DNA of 64,000 bases. It comes from Siphonodentalium dalli (taxonomy: Eukaryota > Mollusca > Scaphopoda > Gadilida > Siphonodentaliidae). The stretch is taken from positions 60,420,609 through 60,484,608 of the forward strand of contig CP136066.1 in the NCBI GenBank assembly GCA_032622095.1, in the 5' to 3' direction. Shown here in pieces: positions 22,746-35,900 of the stretch (its first letter is position 1; the number at the start of each line of letters is the position of its first letter). A program made the position numbers and the translations under genes. Below the pieces are notes generated by a model that was not told the DNA's origin, did no database searches, and saw only the letters and a program-made list of their open reading frames with translations.

Positions 22746-22982
22746 TTAATATGCTAAAAAAAATTACCTCACGTGGCATATGATTAGTAAAAGTGATCGC
22801 TATTACTCGAATGAAGCCCATTACATTGATAGCAGACCCCCGTCAGCCAATATATACCCTTACCACCTGCAGACAGTATCATTTGGAAGCGCGGGTTCCA
22901 TGCGAACGTTACCATTGCCAATCTATCGCCCTCGATTTTGTGATCCAGGGGGTCGTTGACCATCAAAAGATTAATAAATTCG

Positions 22983-23610
22983 CTTTAGCTATATGCCAAT
23001 TACAAATAAAAGAAATTAAAAAGATAATTTGTAAGTCTTCTATTTCAACTTTTATCGACATTTTTCGTTCTCCAGCCCACTAAAAGTTGTAGTTGGAATC
23101 AGCCGAGTCGCTAATTAGGTGCTAATTAGTGCTGAGTTACATGAAGACCAAAGAGCAAGTATAGTGGGAATAAAACATGCAAACAATGACTTATGTTTAT
23201 TTGACAATATATGAAGGTTTAGCAATTTTAAAGATTACTCTTTAGGAGAAAGTTTGTGGCCCTGAAAAGAGCCTTTTTTTAATCTTGACTTTCATCTTCT
23301 TCGCTATGAACTGCACCTGCAATGATTTACGTCTACCAAGGAACTAACGGTGACTCGCCCCAAGGTGAGTTGGGCATCAGTAGAATTAGTCGTATCTATT
23401 GTAATATATATCAACATTTAAATAATCATGATCAGAATCCAACTTATGTCCTCGTTTTCCGATACACCTAATTAGCGACTCGGCTGATTCCAACTACAAC
23501 TTTTAGTGGCCTGGAGAACGAAAAATGTCGATAAAAGTTGAAATATAACACTTACAAATTATCTTTCTAATTTATTTTATTTGTGATTGGCATAGCTTAC
23601 CACAAACCAA
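22983..23610. mobile_element. Fam-F foldback element upstream of VTI1B
   Basis: The left arm of about 145 bp (22983-23130) contains AAGATAATTTGTAAG, TCGACATTTTTCGTTCTCC and GCCGAGTCGCTAATTAG. It is the reverse complement of 23460-23610. The central loop of about 330 bp is unrelated. It ends less than 300 bp from the VTI1B start codon and abuts the 110-bp repeat at 23600-23711. Confidence 0.7.
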
Positions 23611-23711
23611 AACTCATCATTATTGGAATTATATTAACAACAATAAACGAAATTGAAAATCCCAACTACACCTTTTACTGGACTCTGACTACAACTTTTA
23701 GTGTGTCCCCA

Positions 23712-23861
23712 TTTCCACAGTGCAATTTTTAAAAACACCGTTTCCGGAAAGAATATGGGTTACGCCCCCTGATAAGGAAGTAAAAGAATCTATGGAGAAT
23801 CACATGATTTTGTGTTAAAAAGCGATAACTATCCTGTTAATGTTCACGATTATGAAGAGTG
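23712..23861 (+). promoter_or_regulatory. VTI1B: Probable VTI1B promoter / 5' UTR region
   Basis: These are the only non-repeat bases between the Fam-F copy and the start codon. They contain CCGGAA at 23744-23749, a core ETS/GABP-type site common in housekeeping promoters, and CGCCCCC at 23763-23769, a GC/CACCC-type box. No TATA box is seen at a convincing distance. The transcription start cannot be placed from sequence. Confidence 0.4.
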
Positions 23862-23961
23862 ATGTCTTCAGAAAAATTCGAAGCTTTAGAAGATGATTTA
23901 TCTTCTATACTAGATACTTTGAAAATCAAGATAGAACGAAAAATTCCCAACTATGTTGGTG
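23862..23961 (+). CDS. VTI1B: VTI1B exon 1
   Basis: Residues 1-33 plus one base. It begins MSSEKFEALEDDLSS, matching the vertebrate N-terminus in which SSEHFEKLHE opens helix Ha. The donor is GTATGT at 23962, phase 1. The ATG is the first in frame and no upstream coding is needed. Confidence 0.88.
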
Positions 23962-26900
23962 GTATGTGTCAAATTTTCAAACATACACACTGTCACACAG
24001 CCTCACAGCTAAATAGCTCATTTAAGAACACGTAGCTAAATCGAGATAACTTTCTAATGTGATTTCAGTCCATTTCCTCAGTTCAACACATGCACAAAAT
24101 TATTGCGATGCGAATTTACGAGTACACATACATGCACATGTGTTTAGGCCTATACTATAGACTGTATACACTACAGTATAGTATAGGTCGGAATATTTCC
24201 TATCAATATACTGCATGATTTCCCCACATTTATTTATACATAACTGACACAACTTCAGAAGCATGTGAATATCACCATGTCAGCATATCCCTGCATCCTT
24301 TGATGGGCCCTGAATTACATGTGTAGGTTACCGTTGCATTTGCATTCCTGTTAAGAGGGAGGACAAGTCAACAGGTATTTATCTGGCGGGTACGCTTGGA
24401 AAATGTTGGTGTATTTATTTTTTAATTTTATATTGATTTTTAAATGTAGGTCAAGTGATGTAATTCCAGAAAAAAAATCTCAAAAATATATTCATTGCAA
24501 AATTTTATAATTTACAAGCGGACCTGTCAGATGAATATCTGTTGTTTCCAATACCACATAAAGTCACACTCAGAAGTATGTGCAACTCTGTAACTTTTGC
24601 TCCACAGATTTACATGGAAATCCCCATTCAAAATTGTTCACTTGACCTCCCCCTAAATTAGGCTGAATTGGTCATTGTCGAATGGTTTCGAGCAAAAAGA
24701 CACCCAGGATCTATCAAATGTGCAAAAAGACACCCAGGGTGTCCCAAACAGGCAAAAAGACACCCAGGATATTAAAGTCTCACCAAACAATGGGAATTTA
24801 GATTAGTCGTCTGCTATTTATTAATACAGAACTGCGCTGCCAGTAAAACTCAAAGCGGAATGTATGCTCATTTAAATTATGTTGATATTTCACTCTGATC
24901 ATAAACAAATAATTATTATAATACTATTAATATACAGCTGACGACTATTATCTAAATTCCCGTTTTTTGGTGAGACTTTGAGATTCTGGGTGTCTTTTTG
25001 CACATTTGGAACAAATGCTGGGTGTCTTTTTGCACGTTTAACAGATCCTGGGTGTCTTTTTGCTCGAAACCATGCGACAATGACCAATTCAACCTAAATT
25101 AGTCCTTCTGGATGGGTTATGACATACTTAATTCTTCACACACTGATGGTATAGATGATTTTCCATATGTTGTTGAACGTTTTTTTTACCGCAGCGAAAA
25201 TTGTGGCATGATCTGTTAGAATTGCAGGTTGGTGCATCTCGTTGGCAGGGGACGCCTTGGTCATAGAAAATAAATACAACTTCGAATACAATGTATGGGC
25301 CCTGTATAAAAAGGTTAAAAACGGTGCAATTTTCATTTATGGGAATTCTGGAATCAGTTTATTGCGTTCTCTTAACATGAAACTATTTTAAAACTCCACG
25401 CACTGCTTTGTTTTCATTTTAATCATAAAAATTATGTAGTAACATAACTGTTTCAGTGACGAAAGCTCTAGATTTCCCATGCTCTACAGTTGCAATTCTT
25501 ATGTGACCGCAGACTAAAAAACTGAACCGGCACAAACAAAACGATCCCAAATTAACCGAAAAATATAAGAATCAAAACACCTAATTTCAGCGCTATATCA
25601 ATGAATTTATATGGATATCTCCTGCATAGGTGTTTTGAGATGTGTTCAGTGTACATGTAAGTTTGATTTCTAATAGCCAATTTATTTCTTTATCAGAAGA
25701 GAGAAAGAGTGCCATACGACAGGCTGAAAGAAACCTGGATGATGCCAACCTCACGGTAAGTATCACTATAGTAGGGCCCTGCGAATTGTTTGAGGTTCGA
25801 TTTGCTTAGATCCTTTTGATTTGGTCCTGCAAATTGAGCCGAAACAAACGTCACCTGGTGATCCTAAACCACTAATTGTAGATGTACACTGTGCACACAT
25901 TATAAAACGGTCGGTTATATATATTTTAAAATGACTTTACAATCGTCTGTCCTTAATATTTGCTCACATGTTCCATGTTGGAAATATCCATGTACATGTA
26001 CTTGTGTATAATATGTTAATTTTACTATTTGTCTAGTAAGTTTCACGATGACATGGAAGGTAATCAATTTCGGGCTTCAAGGTTTGATTCAATTTGAAAC
26101 CAAGATGCTGATTTGGTTTCAAGATTCAGTTAAACCTAAAATCTAAGATTCGCAGACCCCTGCACTACAGGTGTTGTCAGCAACTATTAGGGTCTGCGCT
26201 GACCAGAAAATTTATTTGGTAAATGTTTGGCCATTTCTGGATTTTATTGGCCATTTTCTTAAACTTTGGAACAGACTAAAAACAACCATAATATAGGATC
26301 ATTGGGAAACCAAACTAAAAAGGTTGAGGTGTATCAACTTGAATTAGCACTGATTGACATTTTTGACCATGGTGTACAGTTTGTGTAAGACTTTACACAA
26401 AGCCTTTCCATTAGTCATAATAGCATTGGAAAATGAGAATAATTGAGATCTTAATGTGTTGTTTTGAAAAAAAATTATTCGCAAAAAATTATTTGTGAAT
26501 ATATGTGATTTGCATTCACCAGGATCGTCTAGAATAATTGCCAATCGATATGTCAAAACCTGTCTGGGTTTTGTTTTTTATTTTTTATACCATCCTTCAT
26601 CAAGAAATAAGTTTTCCCTGATGATCGGTATAATTAAATAATAGTTTGCCAGAAATCCTTTTCTGTACTAAATACTCATTGACGAATTGTTCACTTTGTA
26701 AATGTTCGCATAATAAGTTCAACAAACTACCATAGCACTTATTTTCTAAACACTTCCCACCTATGAGTATGCAGTCCTAAAAATAGACCACGGAAATTAA
26801 TAATGCCATGGGAAACGCCTCGGCAACATGTGGAGTCTATTATGCTACAGCATTAAATTTGCTGCATTGGGACATTTTTCCTAATTTCGAGGGCTGAGTA

Positions 26901-29900
26901 TGAATGCTTCTGCATGGTCTCTTATCATTTTGTCTGGCTATTGTTTGCTGATTTTGGCTTAACTTTCCTCCAAATGAATAATAGACCATTCCAATGTTTA
27001 CCTTTATAACTGTATGGGAGAATGAATTCAGTAAAGAAAGGGTTAGATAAAAGTTCGTTTCACATGATATCCTTACCTGACAAGCCTGGATATAGTGTGT
27101 CTGAGAGTCACCAAATATGTCATCTGGAAACCTCAATCTGCTTTGACCTTAACTGCTATGGGAGACCTAGGATCAGTTTGAAGTTCCCGTTAGTGATATT
27201 CACCCATTAGTCACATTGATTATACATTTTGCCTTCTGTAAATTAGGGGATATAGAAACTGAACACAAGGGAAAAAGTAACTAAAATCAATGTTAATTTG
27301 AGGTTCACATATAGTGAATTTGGTGATGCTAGCCCACTGTGCAGGGTAGCGTCACTAAATTCACCCTCTGGGGACCTCATTCTGCAAATGTCAGGCACTC
27401 TATTTCCAGGCTTGCTCACTGAATTTATTATAGTCTTACATTAATACTCTAAATAATCGACTCCTTAACCACAGCAGAATAATGGGTAACTTTTCAGGAT
27501 TTAGTCGGAAATATGGCTTGTTGCCATTCATAGGAAAGCTCTCATCATTACCATATTATCATCTTTTTCCTCTTCTGCAACATCGTCATTGTAACCGTCG
27601 ATCATAGTCGTGGTAGCCAACTAGCCTTCTATTTTTTCTGCAATTCGTTAAAAACATGTCCAATAGCATCCATCTTGGATTTCACAGCCCCCATTTATTG
27701 GAAAATTGTTTTGAAATTTTACAGGCATGTTTAGGATCTCCTCTTGATGGGAGCTGTGAACAATGTTTGATGAAAGCATGGCCGCCTGCAGCCATTTTGG
27801 ATTTTACACTTTTGGATTTTACACTTTTGTTTTTATATTAACAGCTTCATGAGATGGAATCTGAGGCAAAAGTTGCCCCTCCAAGCTACAGACCTCAACT
27901 ACTGGGAAAACTGCGAAATTACAGGTCGGATGTAGAATCAGTGACCAGGAGTTTGGTAAGTTAGCAGCTGACAGGATTTTAATTATAGGCCGAATATTGA
28001 ATGAGTGACCAGGAGTCTGGTATGCTGACAAATGAATACCTTTAACCCTCACATAATGTTTGAACAATTATTAACTTAATTAATTTACTTCAGCACACCA
28101 TATTAACCACATCCCTCATCCGATCATTACCAAACTTTATATGGATCTTCAGGATGACCTCTGAATTGTTGGAGCCATAAATTTTTTCGAGCCATCAGCA
28201 GCCATCTTGGATTTCACATTCACTGCAGCCACATTTATTGGAGAATTGTTTTGAAAATGTACAGGCTTATTTAGGATCACCTCTAGATGGGAGCTATCAA
28301 ATTTGAATAATTTTTTATTAAAAACATGGCTGCTGGATTTTACTCTTTGCATGACTAAATACTTTGTCACATCCTATAAACATAACTTCTCAATCCAATT
28401 GATTCCAAGCTTCATGTGGCTCTCGGGGTTGAAGTCTAGTATTACTTAAACATTTAAAATTTAAAATACTTCCCAGAAGATGAGGCCTAAGCAGAATGAT
28501 GAAGTAGGTGATGCTGGCCCGCTGTGCGAGCCACCAAATTCGCCCTCTGGGGACCTCATTCTGCAAATGACTGACACAATATTTCAAGGCTTGTTCCGCA
28601 CTTTCCACCAAAGTTAGTTTTCAGTACAAGCATCTCTACAAATTAAATTTCAGAGAGTTTCTCTGTCTGTTGTCTGTTTGTAGTATCTAACCACACCTAC
28701 AATAGAAAAATGCACCATTCTTATGTATATCTTTAGAAATAAATTGAATTATCCATGCAGTAGTGAGAGTGTTAACAAATTTATGACATCTTTTTTGTTT
28801 GTTTTCAGAAGCGTATCACATTGGGTGTGAGCGGACATGAACCTACAGGCTTCGAGAAGGGCGATGTGAGTCAATACATACATGCTACGAATCATGCCAT
28901 CAGCGCAGAATTGGGCAGATTCCCAGTTAACATGATGCAATTACACAACAATTTCGATATATGAAAAAAAAATTCGAACCTTTCAAGTGGATGCTTGGTA
29001 CATGATGCATACATCGAATCACTTGAATTAATTATATGGAAAATACGGCATCAATATTTCAGACCGCCAGAGATTCCAAGGGATACAAGAGCGCGCCCTG
29101 GTGGATAAACTGAAATCAGATCATTTGATGCGATTTTATAATGTAAATCATGCCGAAAAGAAACCAATCAGTGGAAATAAAATACGAACGTATAGATTAT
29201 TCAAGTCAAAGTATGAAATTGAACAATACATTGTCAATGCGCGATCTGTCAAAGAGAGAATTCTATTCACAAGATTGAGAATCTGTAATCATTGACTGGA
29301 AATCAAAAAAAGGAGTCACAAACAACCCCCAAAACCTATGAGAGAAAGATTGTGTTCTGCATTTAAATTCAAAACAAATTAAGTCAGAATATCATTTCAT
29401 CTTAGAATGTCAGGCCAACGAAAGTATTCGTGAAACTTATGTGAAAGACTTAACGTTCCCTCATTACTTAGAAATGACAAATTATGAGAAAGTTCAGATT
29501 TATTATGTAGAATGAACAAATTGCAACCGTTAATGTTATATGCGCAATGATCCGGTCTTTCTTCACCGATCGAGACAATATACATTTATCTAACAAAACG
29601 TCGCATGAGAACCAAAGGGTTCTATGTCCCATTGGCACGTTTCGTGGGAAATCGATGTTGAAGATTCGCGATCCGATTTTTCAAACTTAAATAGCTGTAA
29701 AGTTGTTGTATTTGAGTTAAACGGTTACAATATGTCACAAAGTGATTCCATATGAAATATTGATACCGAAAACCTAATAGTTTTCGTGTAAAACGTGAAA
29801 ACGTGTTTGGAGATAAAACTTTTATGCACAAAACTGCCACTTTATCTCCGGGCTAAAAAGCACTCGGAGATAGAACATTATGGCTCGCCGGAACTGCATA

Positions 29901-32900
29901 TTTTGGTGCGGACTAAAGGGTTCAATAACGGTACTGGTAAATGGTCAGTACTGCGGGTTCGTTTTCTTGCATTTACTTACGATTAATTTAGGTTCGTTGC
30001 AAAGTATGTTGTAGCGTGTCTGTTACACACATATTATATATTGTTGATTTCTAGGAAGATGCGGGAAAAAAGAATTTCTCCGTCGTATTTGAATGATATT
30101 TGAATTCAAACTAATGACACCCATGAATCCAAAATACACAAAGAAAACATTCTAATATTCTGAACACATCAGATCAGTGTTAATCGCACCATATTTATCA
30201 AACGAGGATTTTATAGTCGAAAACTTAAAGGGGTACTGTACAATAAATTTGACTCTTTTTGGGACCATCTCCTTTTATGCTCAACAGAATATATGCAACA
30301 AATGAATGCATTTGAGTCATGGATGAGTGGCAAAAGACACTGATTTACTCTATGAACGATGCATACAACTTGGTAATTATAATGAAAATGAATTTATGAC
30401 TGGAGTCATATATTCATTTTCATTATAATTACCATTTTATTTGTATCATTCAAATGGTAAATGTGTGTATTTTGGTCTCATCCATAGCTTAAATTCATTC
30501 ATTTTTGCATATATTTTGCTGAGTATAAAAGTAGATGGTCTCAAAAGGGGCAAAATTTAGTGTACAGTAACAACTGTACAGGCGAAAATGTTTAAAGCTT
30601 TTAAAATGTCGGTAAAACGATCGAAGTTACTGACGATCGGCAATCGGTACAGAATTTCCGCCACAAAAATCTAGATAAACCAATCATTTGACAAAATCGT
30701 TGTCTCAGCACAGTGGGGTGACATGGTCTCACATCGCGCCCTCGGTCGGATAATTATGAAACCCTCACACGCGACGTGGGACCATATCACCCTCATTGGA
30801 CTGAGACAACTTAAATATGATGGACACAGATAAACACTTGATTTCCATAGAAAGTAATTTTGGGCAGTGTGTGGAAAATGGTGCGTGATCTCCGGGGCAC
30901 GATACCTTTACGAGCCAGTCACAGTGGACGTGTGCTTGGGTGGTTAATGAATATCTTATATTAAGGTATTCGTTCTCACGCAGGGAAATTATTGAATCGA
31001 ATAAGACAATAACGATCGTTATAACAGAACATTTTCTTTTAAATCAAACAATATTGTGATTCATACACTGTTCAAATTAACTTAACTGTTAAATGCAGTC
31101 AACTCGAACCTTGACAAAGTTAACTCGTTGTACCCTGCTCTAATTCCACACAATTGTTCAATGAGCTTGGGAACAAGATTGTTGTATTTTAACTCGGTAA
31201 CGGCCAAACTATGATCAGGCACATATATACAACGTCATAATACTATTTAATTTCTTTTTTTTAAAATAAATTTCATTAACGAGGCCGATATAACACGCAT
31301 TTTAATTAGTAATATTTTGTCAAGGTACGAGTGCAGCTGCTCACACCTCCTTCGGGCGAGACGGTGCAACGAAAAATCTTATAAAGCAAACTTCAGCAAA
31401 TTATGTGCGTCAGAAACAGACACAAATTAAAGCACCCTGACTGGGTTTTAAAGTTACATATTCCAAACATGGCAAAACTGACATTAAAGGGACACAATGA
31501 CTTTAACGTTGGCACATTTTGGCTATGATTAAAATATACCCATTGAAGACATTATAGAAAACTTCAATTCTGAGACACGTTTGCGTCAACATCTTTGTGA
31601 AAAAGTGTCAAGTTTGGAAAGAACTCAATAAATGAGAGTAAATGCGATGACTTCTTGACTTCAATGAACAATTTACACGATATTCGGCAAATAATATTTT
31701 CTTAACAATCCCGAACTAACACCACATCACAATAATAATAAGTAAACTTAAAGTCACGATGGCGCTCAGGTGTGTAAACTCGCGACATAGATTTTAATCA
31801 CTTAGAACAACTCAGTTTTCAGATCTTGTCTACACTCTTGGACGAGTCTTGGTACACTTTAACAAACAATAACATAAATGGGTCCAAAAACTCACCATCC
31901 GATCAGATAAGATGAGATAAGATAAAATGTATTTATAGTCGGATATGCACAACAATATGTTATTTATATTGTTGTATATATCCGACTATAAATAAAATTT
32001 ATCTTATCTCATCTTATCTTATCTTATCGGATGGTGTGATTTTGGACCCACTTATGTTATTGTTTGTTGAAGTGTACCATGCTAAAGTCTTCATGTCCAT
32101 GTATTTCTATAAGAACAAACATTCGAAAAGAGTAAAGATGCAGATATCACTGTTCTACTGTACTGTTTCAATTTTAGAGAGTTATTTGCGAAAAATTACA
32201 TCATAGAACTCCTTGTCGATTGCGGGCATCCATCGCATCATACTTCGTATGTCCTTGACCTTCTCCGCGGGCAGTTTTTTTGGCTTAACCGTAGCTAGAA
32301 CCTGAGGCAGGTCGCGAATCTGCTGACTTCTGCTGTTCAAGGTTAAGCTTACCTCATTGAACTTCAACTCCGCAAAACTTGTTTTAAATGCACACATAGT
32401 AGCTTTGTCAGATTCTATAACAATATGTTTAACTTGTGTGAAGGGCACCCTGTAAAACTTTAGAAACTTTGCGGCCTTTTGGAAGTTTAGAAATTGTTCC
32501 TGTCGCATTTGAACAACACGAGTGGCTTTCGACCGAACATCTTTCAATGTGCGTACTAAGGCCAGAGGGCTAAACATTTCGGTAACAGCAAACGCTCTTG
32601 AATTGTGTGAGTGGACGTTGTCCACCTCCTGCACGCAGGAATGGCCTGGTGTTGAGAACTTTTGTTCAATACGTTTTATTTTGGGATGTGACTTCAGAAA
32701 GTGTTTTAGTGCCATGGTTAGATGCGAATTGCGATTCTGGGGTACACAAGAATCACTCCAAAGAATCAGATCAGTGATACTCGGGCAGTCAGCACATATG
32801 TGGTCGAGGAGGACAACTAACGAACTCGCGATAGCGTTTCCATCGCTCCCTGCTTGATGCTCACCCCACACAGCATAGGAAGGTTCTATCTCAAGGGAGG

Positions 32901-35900
32901 AGGAAGAACTGGAATAGAAATTGTCAGAGCAAGAACGTTCTATCTCCCGCAACGTCAGCGGCATGGATTTTTGCTGCATTTTATTTCAGGGCTAAAAGGT
33001 TTTATCTCCATACCGACTAAAACAAGCCGCGTTACGGCGATAAACGATAAGCAATGAGTTGCAAAATATGTAAATTGGTAGCAGGGTCATATCTGCGTAA
33101 GATTAACATATATAGAATGAAAATGATACGAACAAATCGCGAGAAATGCCTGTTTACCTCATTGTATATTATCACAGATTTTTCATAGCAGCCATTCGTC
33201 AAACTTTGATCACGTGACGTATATCGTCATTTTCATTGGCTCAGGAGATAGAACCTTTTTGCTCGGACGAATTTGTTCGTTATGGACATAGAGCCTAAAT
33301 GCACTGCGTTTTACGAACGAACGGTGTATATAGGGTAAGTTATGTTTGGTTCATTCGAGAGAAAATTCTCTCCCGATTCCAATGACACCCATAACTCATT
33401 TTCCCGCCAAAATGGACATAGAACCCTTTGGTTCTCATGCGACGAAAAGCTAGCAAGTATACGTGAGATTTTATGACAGTAAATTCACGAGAAAGTATAT
33501 GCATATTGTACGCGATACTCATTATGTTGATATATGTTGTATATATCTTAAAACTTACACAATGGGTACTGCCACTTAACCCTTTCTATACTAAATACTC
33601 ATTGACGAGTAGTTCCCTTAGGAAATGTTCAGATAATAAGTTCAACAAATGACCATAGGTCATTTGAACATTTGCCACCAAAGACTATGAATTCCTCAGC
33701 ACTCGTATTATCTTTTTGTCTGCTTATAGTACCTGAATATCACTCCAAATGAATAATAAACCATTCCAATGTATAAAATACAAAGTATATAATTAACCCT
33801 TTGAGTGCCAGGGGCCGATCTCATCGGCCCTAAACCTACAAAATAAGTCTGTTAAAGAATATAAGAATAAATTATTAAAAATGTAAAAAATTGTTAAAAA
33901 ATTGTAAAAAAAATAAAATTGTTAGGCCAATGCATTCTCTTATGGTCGACTCGCATATATAAGAGAATGCATTGGCACAGGGTATATGGGTTGATACAAA
34001 AATCGACCTGGCACTCAAAGGGTTAAAAGGGTGTGTATATCCATTACTCACTTGTGTATCATGTTGAATGCATTGGCCTAACAATTCGGGATTTTTTTTA
34101 CCCTGTGCCAATGCATTCTCTTATATATGCGAGTCGACCATAGGTCGCCTCGCATATATAAGAGAATGCATTGGCCTAACAATTTTAATAATTTTTTCTT
34201 GTATTCTTTAACAATTTTATAATTTCACCCATACAGAGCCCCAGACAAACATGAGCAGACAACACTCTTCTATATGCTTCTATATATGTGTGGGGCTCCC
34301 TGCAGGGTAATGGATGTTTTTTATTTTATGTCCTAAAAATTGTAAGAAACATTTATTTTAAAAAAATGATAAAAAATTGTTAGGCCAATGCATTCTCTTA
34401 TATAAGAGAATGCATTGGCACAGGGTAAAAAAAACAAATAATTGTTTTACAGACTTTATGTTATATTGCATGATCCCACTTCGAAGGCCTTAATACATGT
34501 TTTCCTTTTGTTTCAGCGGATGGCTGCTTCCAACAGGGCGAAGATAGTACATGCATCTGAGAGTCTCAACAGAGCCTCAGATAGCGTAGCTCGTTCTCAT
34601 CAAATCGCAGCGGAGACTGATGAAATCGGGACTGAAATCATCTCAGAACTCGGAACGCAACGTGAACAATTAGTTAGAACTAGAGACAGAGTGAGTTTTG
34701 CAGAGTGAAATTAGCAGGTTTTCTTTTAAGGGGGACTCTACCTAAATTCATCCTTTATAAGACGCCTTCTAATATATTCAATGGAAAACAAATAAATTAA
34801 CTTGAGTCAAGGACATGGTTGGCGCTGGAGCCTAATTTTCTGTTGCTAAAATGTTTGCCAAATGAAATTTGTTTGTGTGCAAAATTTCAAAATGATTTGC
34901 CAAATTTAATTGGAAATTGAATCTCAGTTTGTTATATAATGTAAAAACTAACCACAGGTACAGGTAAAATGAGCTAGTAATGCAAGCTAGTATTAAAGTG
35001 ATGTGAAACACTCCGGTAGGGTGATCAAATAGAAATTGAGAATAATCTTGCTCAAAGTAGTTATTTTTTACGAATATTAATCCAAATTGACCACACTCTC
35101 CTCCATATTTATATATTAATTAAATGCAATGACTCTTGATGGCGAAATTATTTGTGTGATATTTGCCTCCCGAATCAATATGATATATTTACAATTGAGC
35201 GTAGTTCAGATGACGTTTTCTATGGAGTGGTACGGTTGATTTCGTTGAATTTTCAACGATGTTGGTTGAATGCTACATTCCCCATGTTGGCATAGCACCT
35301 GAGTACTAACTTTAATTTAACGCACCAAAACGAGTCCATAATATGTCTTTAATATATATCAAAGAAGCAATAAATATCTAAGATACCCCAGGAAATTACA
35401 TTTAGTATTGCTAGAAGTTACTAAACTACAAGTATATGTCATCAAAACGTAAATAGCATACATATTATTTCGTCCTGTATCTTAGTTGCCAACAAAGCCG
35501 AGCCACAAATTAATCCAATGCTCGCCATTCGACTTCACTTCAAAATGATTTTGTCATTAATATTTTTTAATTATTTTAGTTACAAGGCCGACCTGATTAT
35601 AGTACTCTAGAAGTTCCATGTTTTTTTTTAAACAATGCACATTTTTGAATTGGGTGTGATTCGAAGAGCGCGTTCTATGTACTTTTATATTTTTTGAAGT
35701 TCACCCTCTGATGACCTCATTCTGCAAATGTCCAGCACTAAATGTGGGGAATGTCCGGCACTAAATGTGGGGAATGTCCGGCACTAAATGTGGGGAATTT
35801 CAATATGAAGCATGGAAAATTATGGATTTCTCCAAAAATGAATATGCTTCAAAAAAATAATAAGAGAAATTTTATTCATCTATCATCAAATTCAGGTTGG

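Larger units (their letters stand above)
29599..33444 (-). mobile_element. 3.85-kb DNA transposon in VTI1B intron 4
   Basis: The two ends, 29599-29629 and 33414-33444, are 31-bp exact inverted repeats (CGTCGCATGAGAACCAAAGG...). Both are flanked by AAAA (29595-29598, 33445-33448), perhaps a 4-bp target duplication, though A-runs are weak evidence. Subterminal AGATAGAAC motifs occur on both sides. The interior carries one sizeable ORF (32182-32979, minus strand), a TA-flanked MITE (30236-30567) and a foldback (31850-32095), so it is probably a dead autonomous or semi-autonomous copy. Confidence 0.8.

Noticed and set aside
21395-23711. LTR-like pair: the same 110-bp sequence in direct orientation 2.2 kb apart
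   Set aside because: No TG...CA ends, primer-binding site, polypurine tract or gag/pol reading frames lie between them. They fit better as two Fam-F fragments.
32522-33057. Plus-strand open frames over the transposase-like ORF
   Set aside because: Antisense shadows. The family motifs are only on the minus strand.
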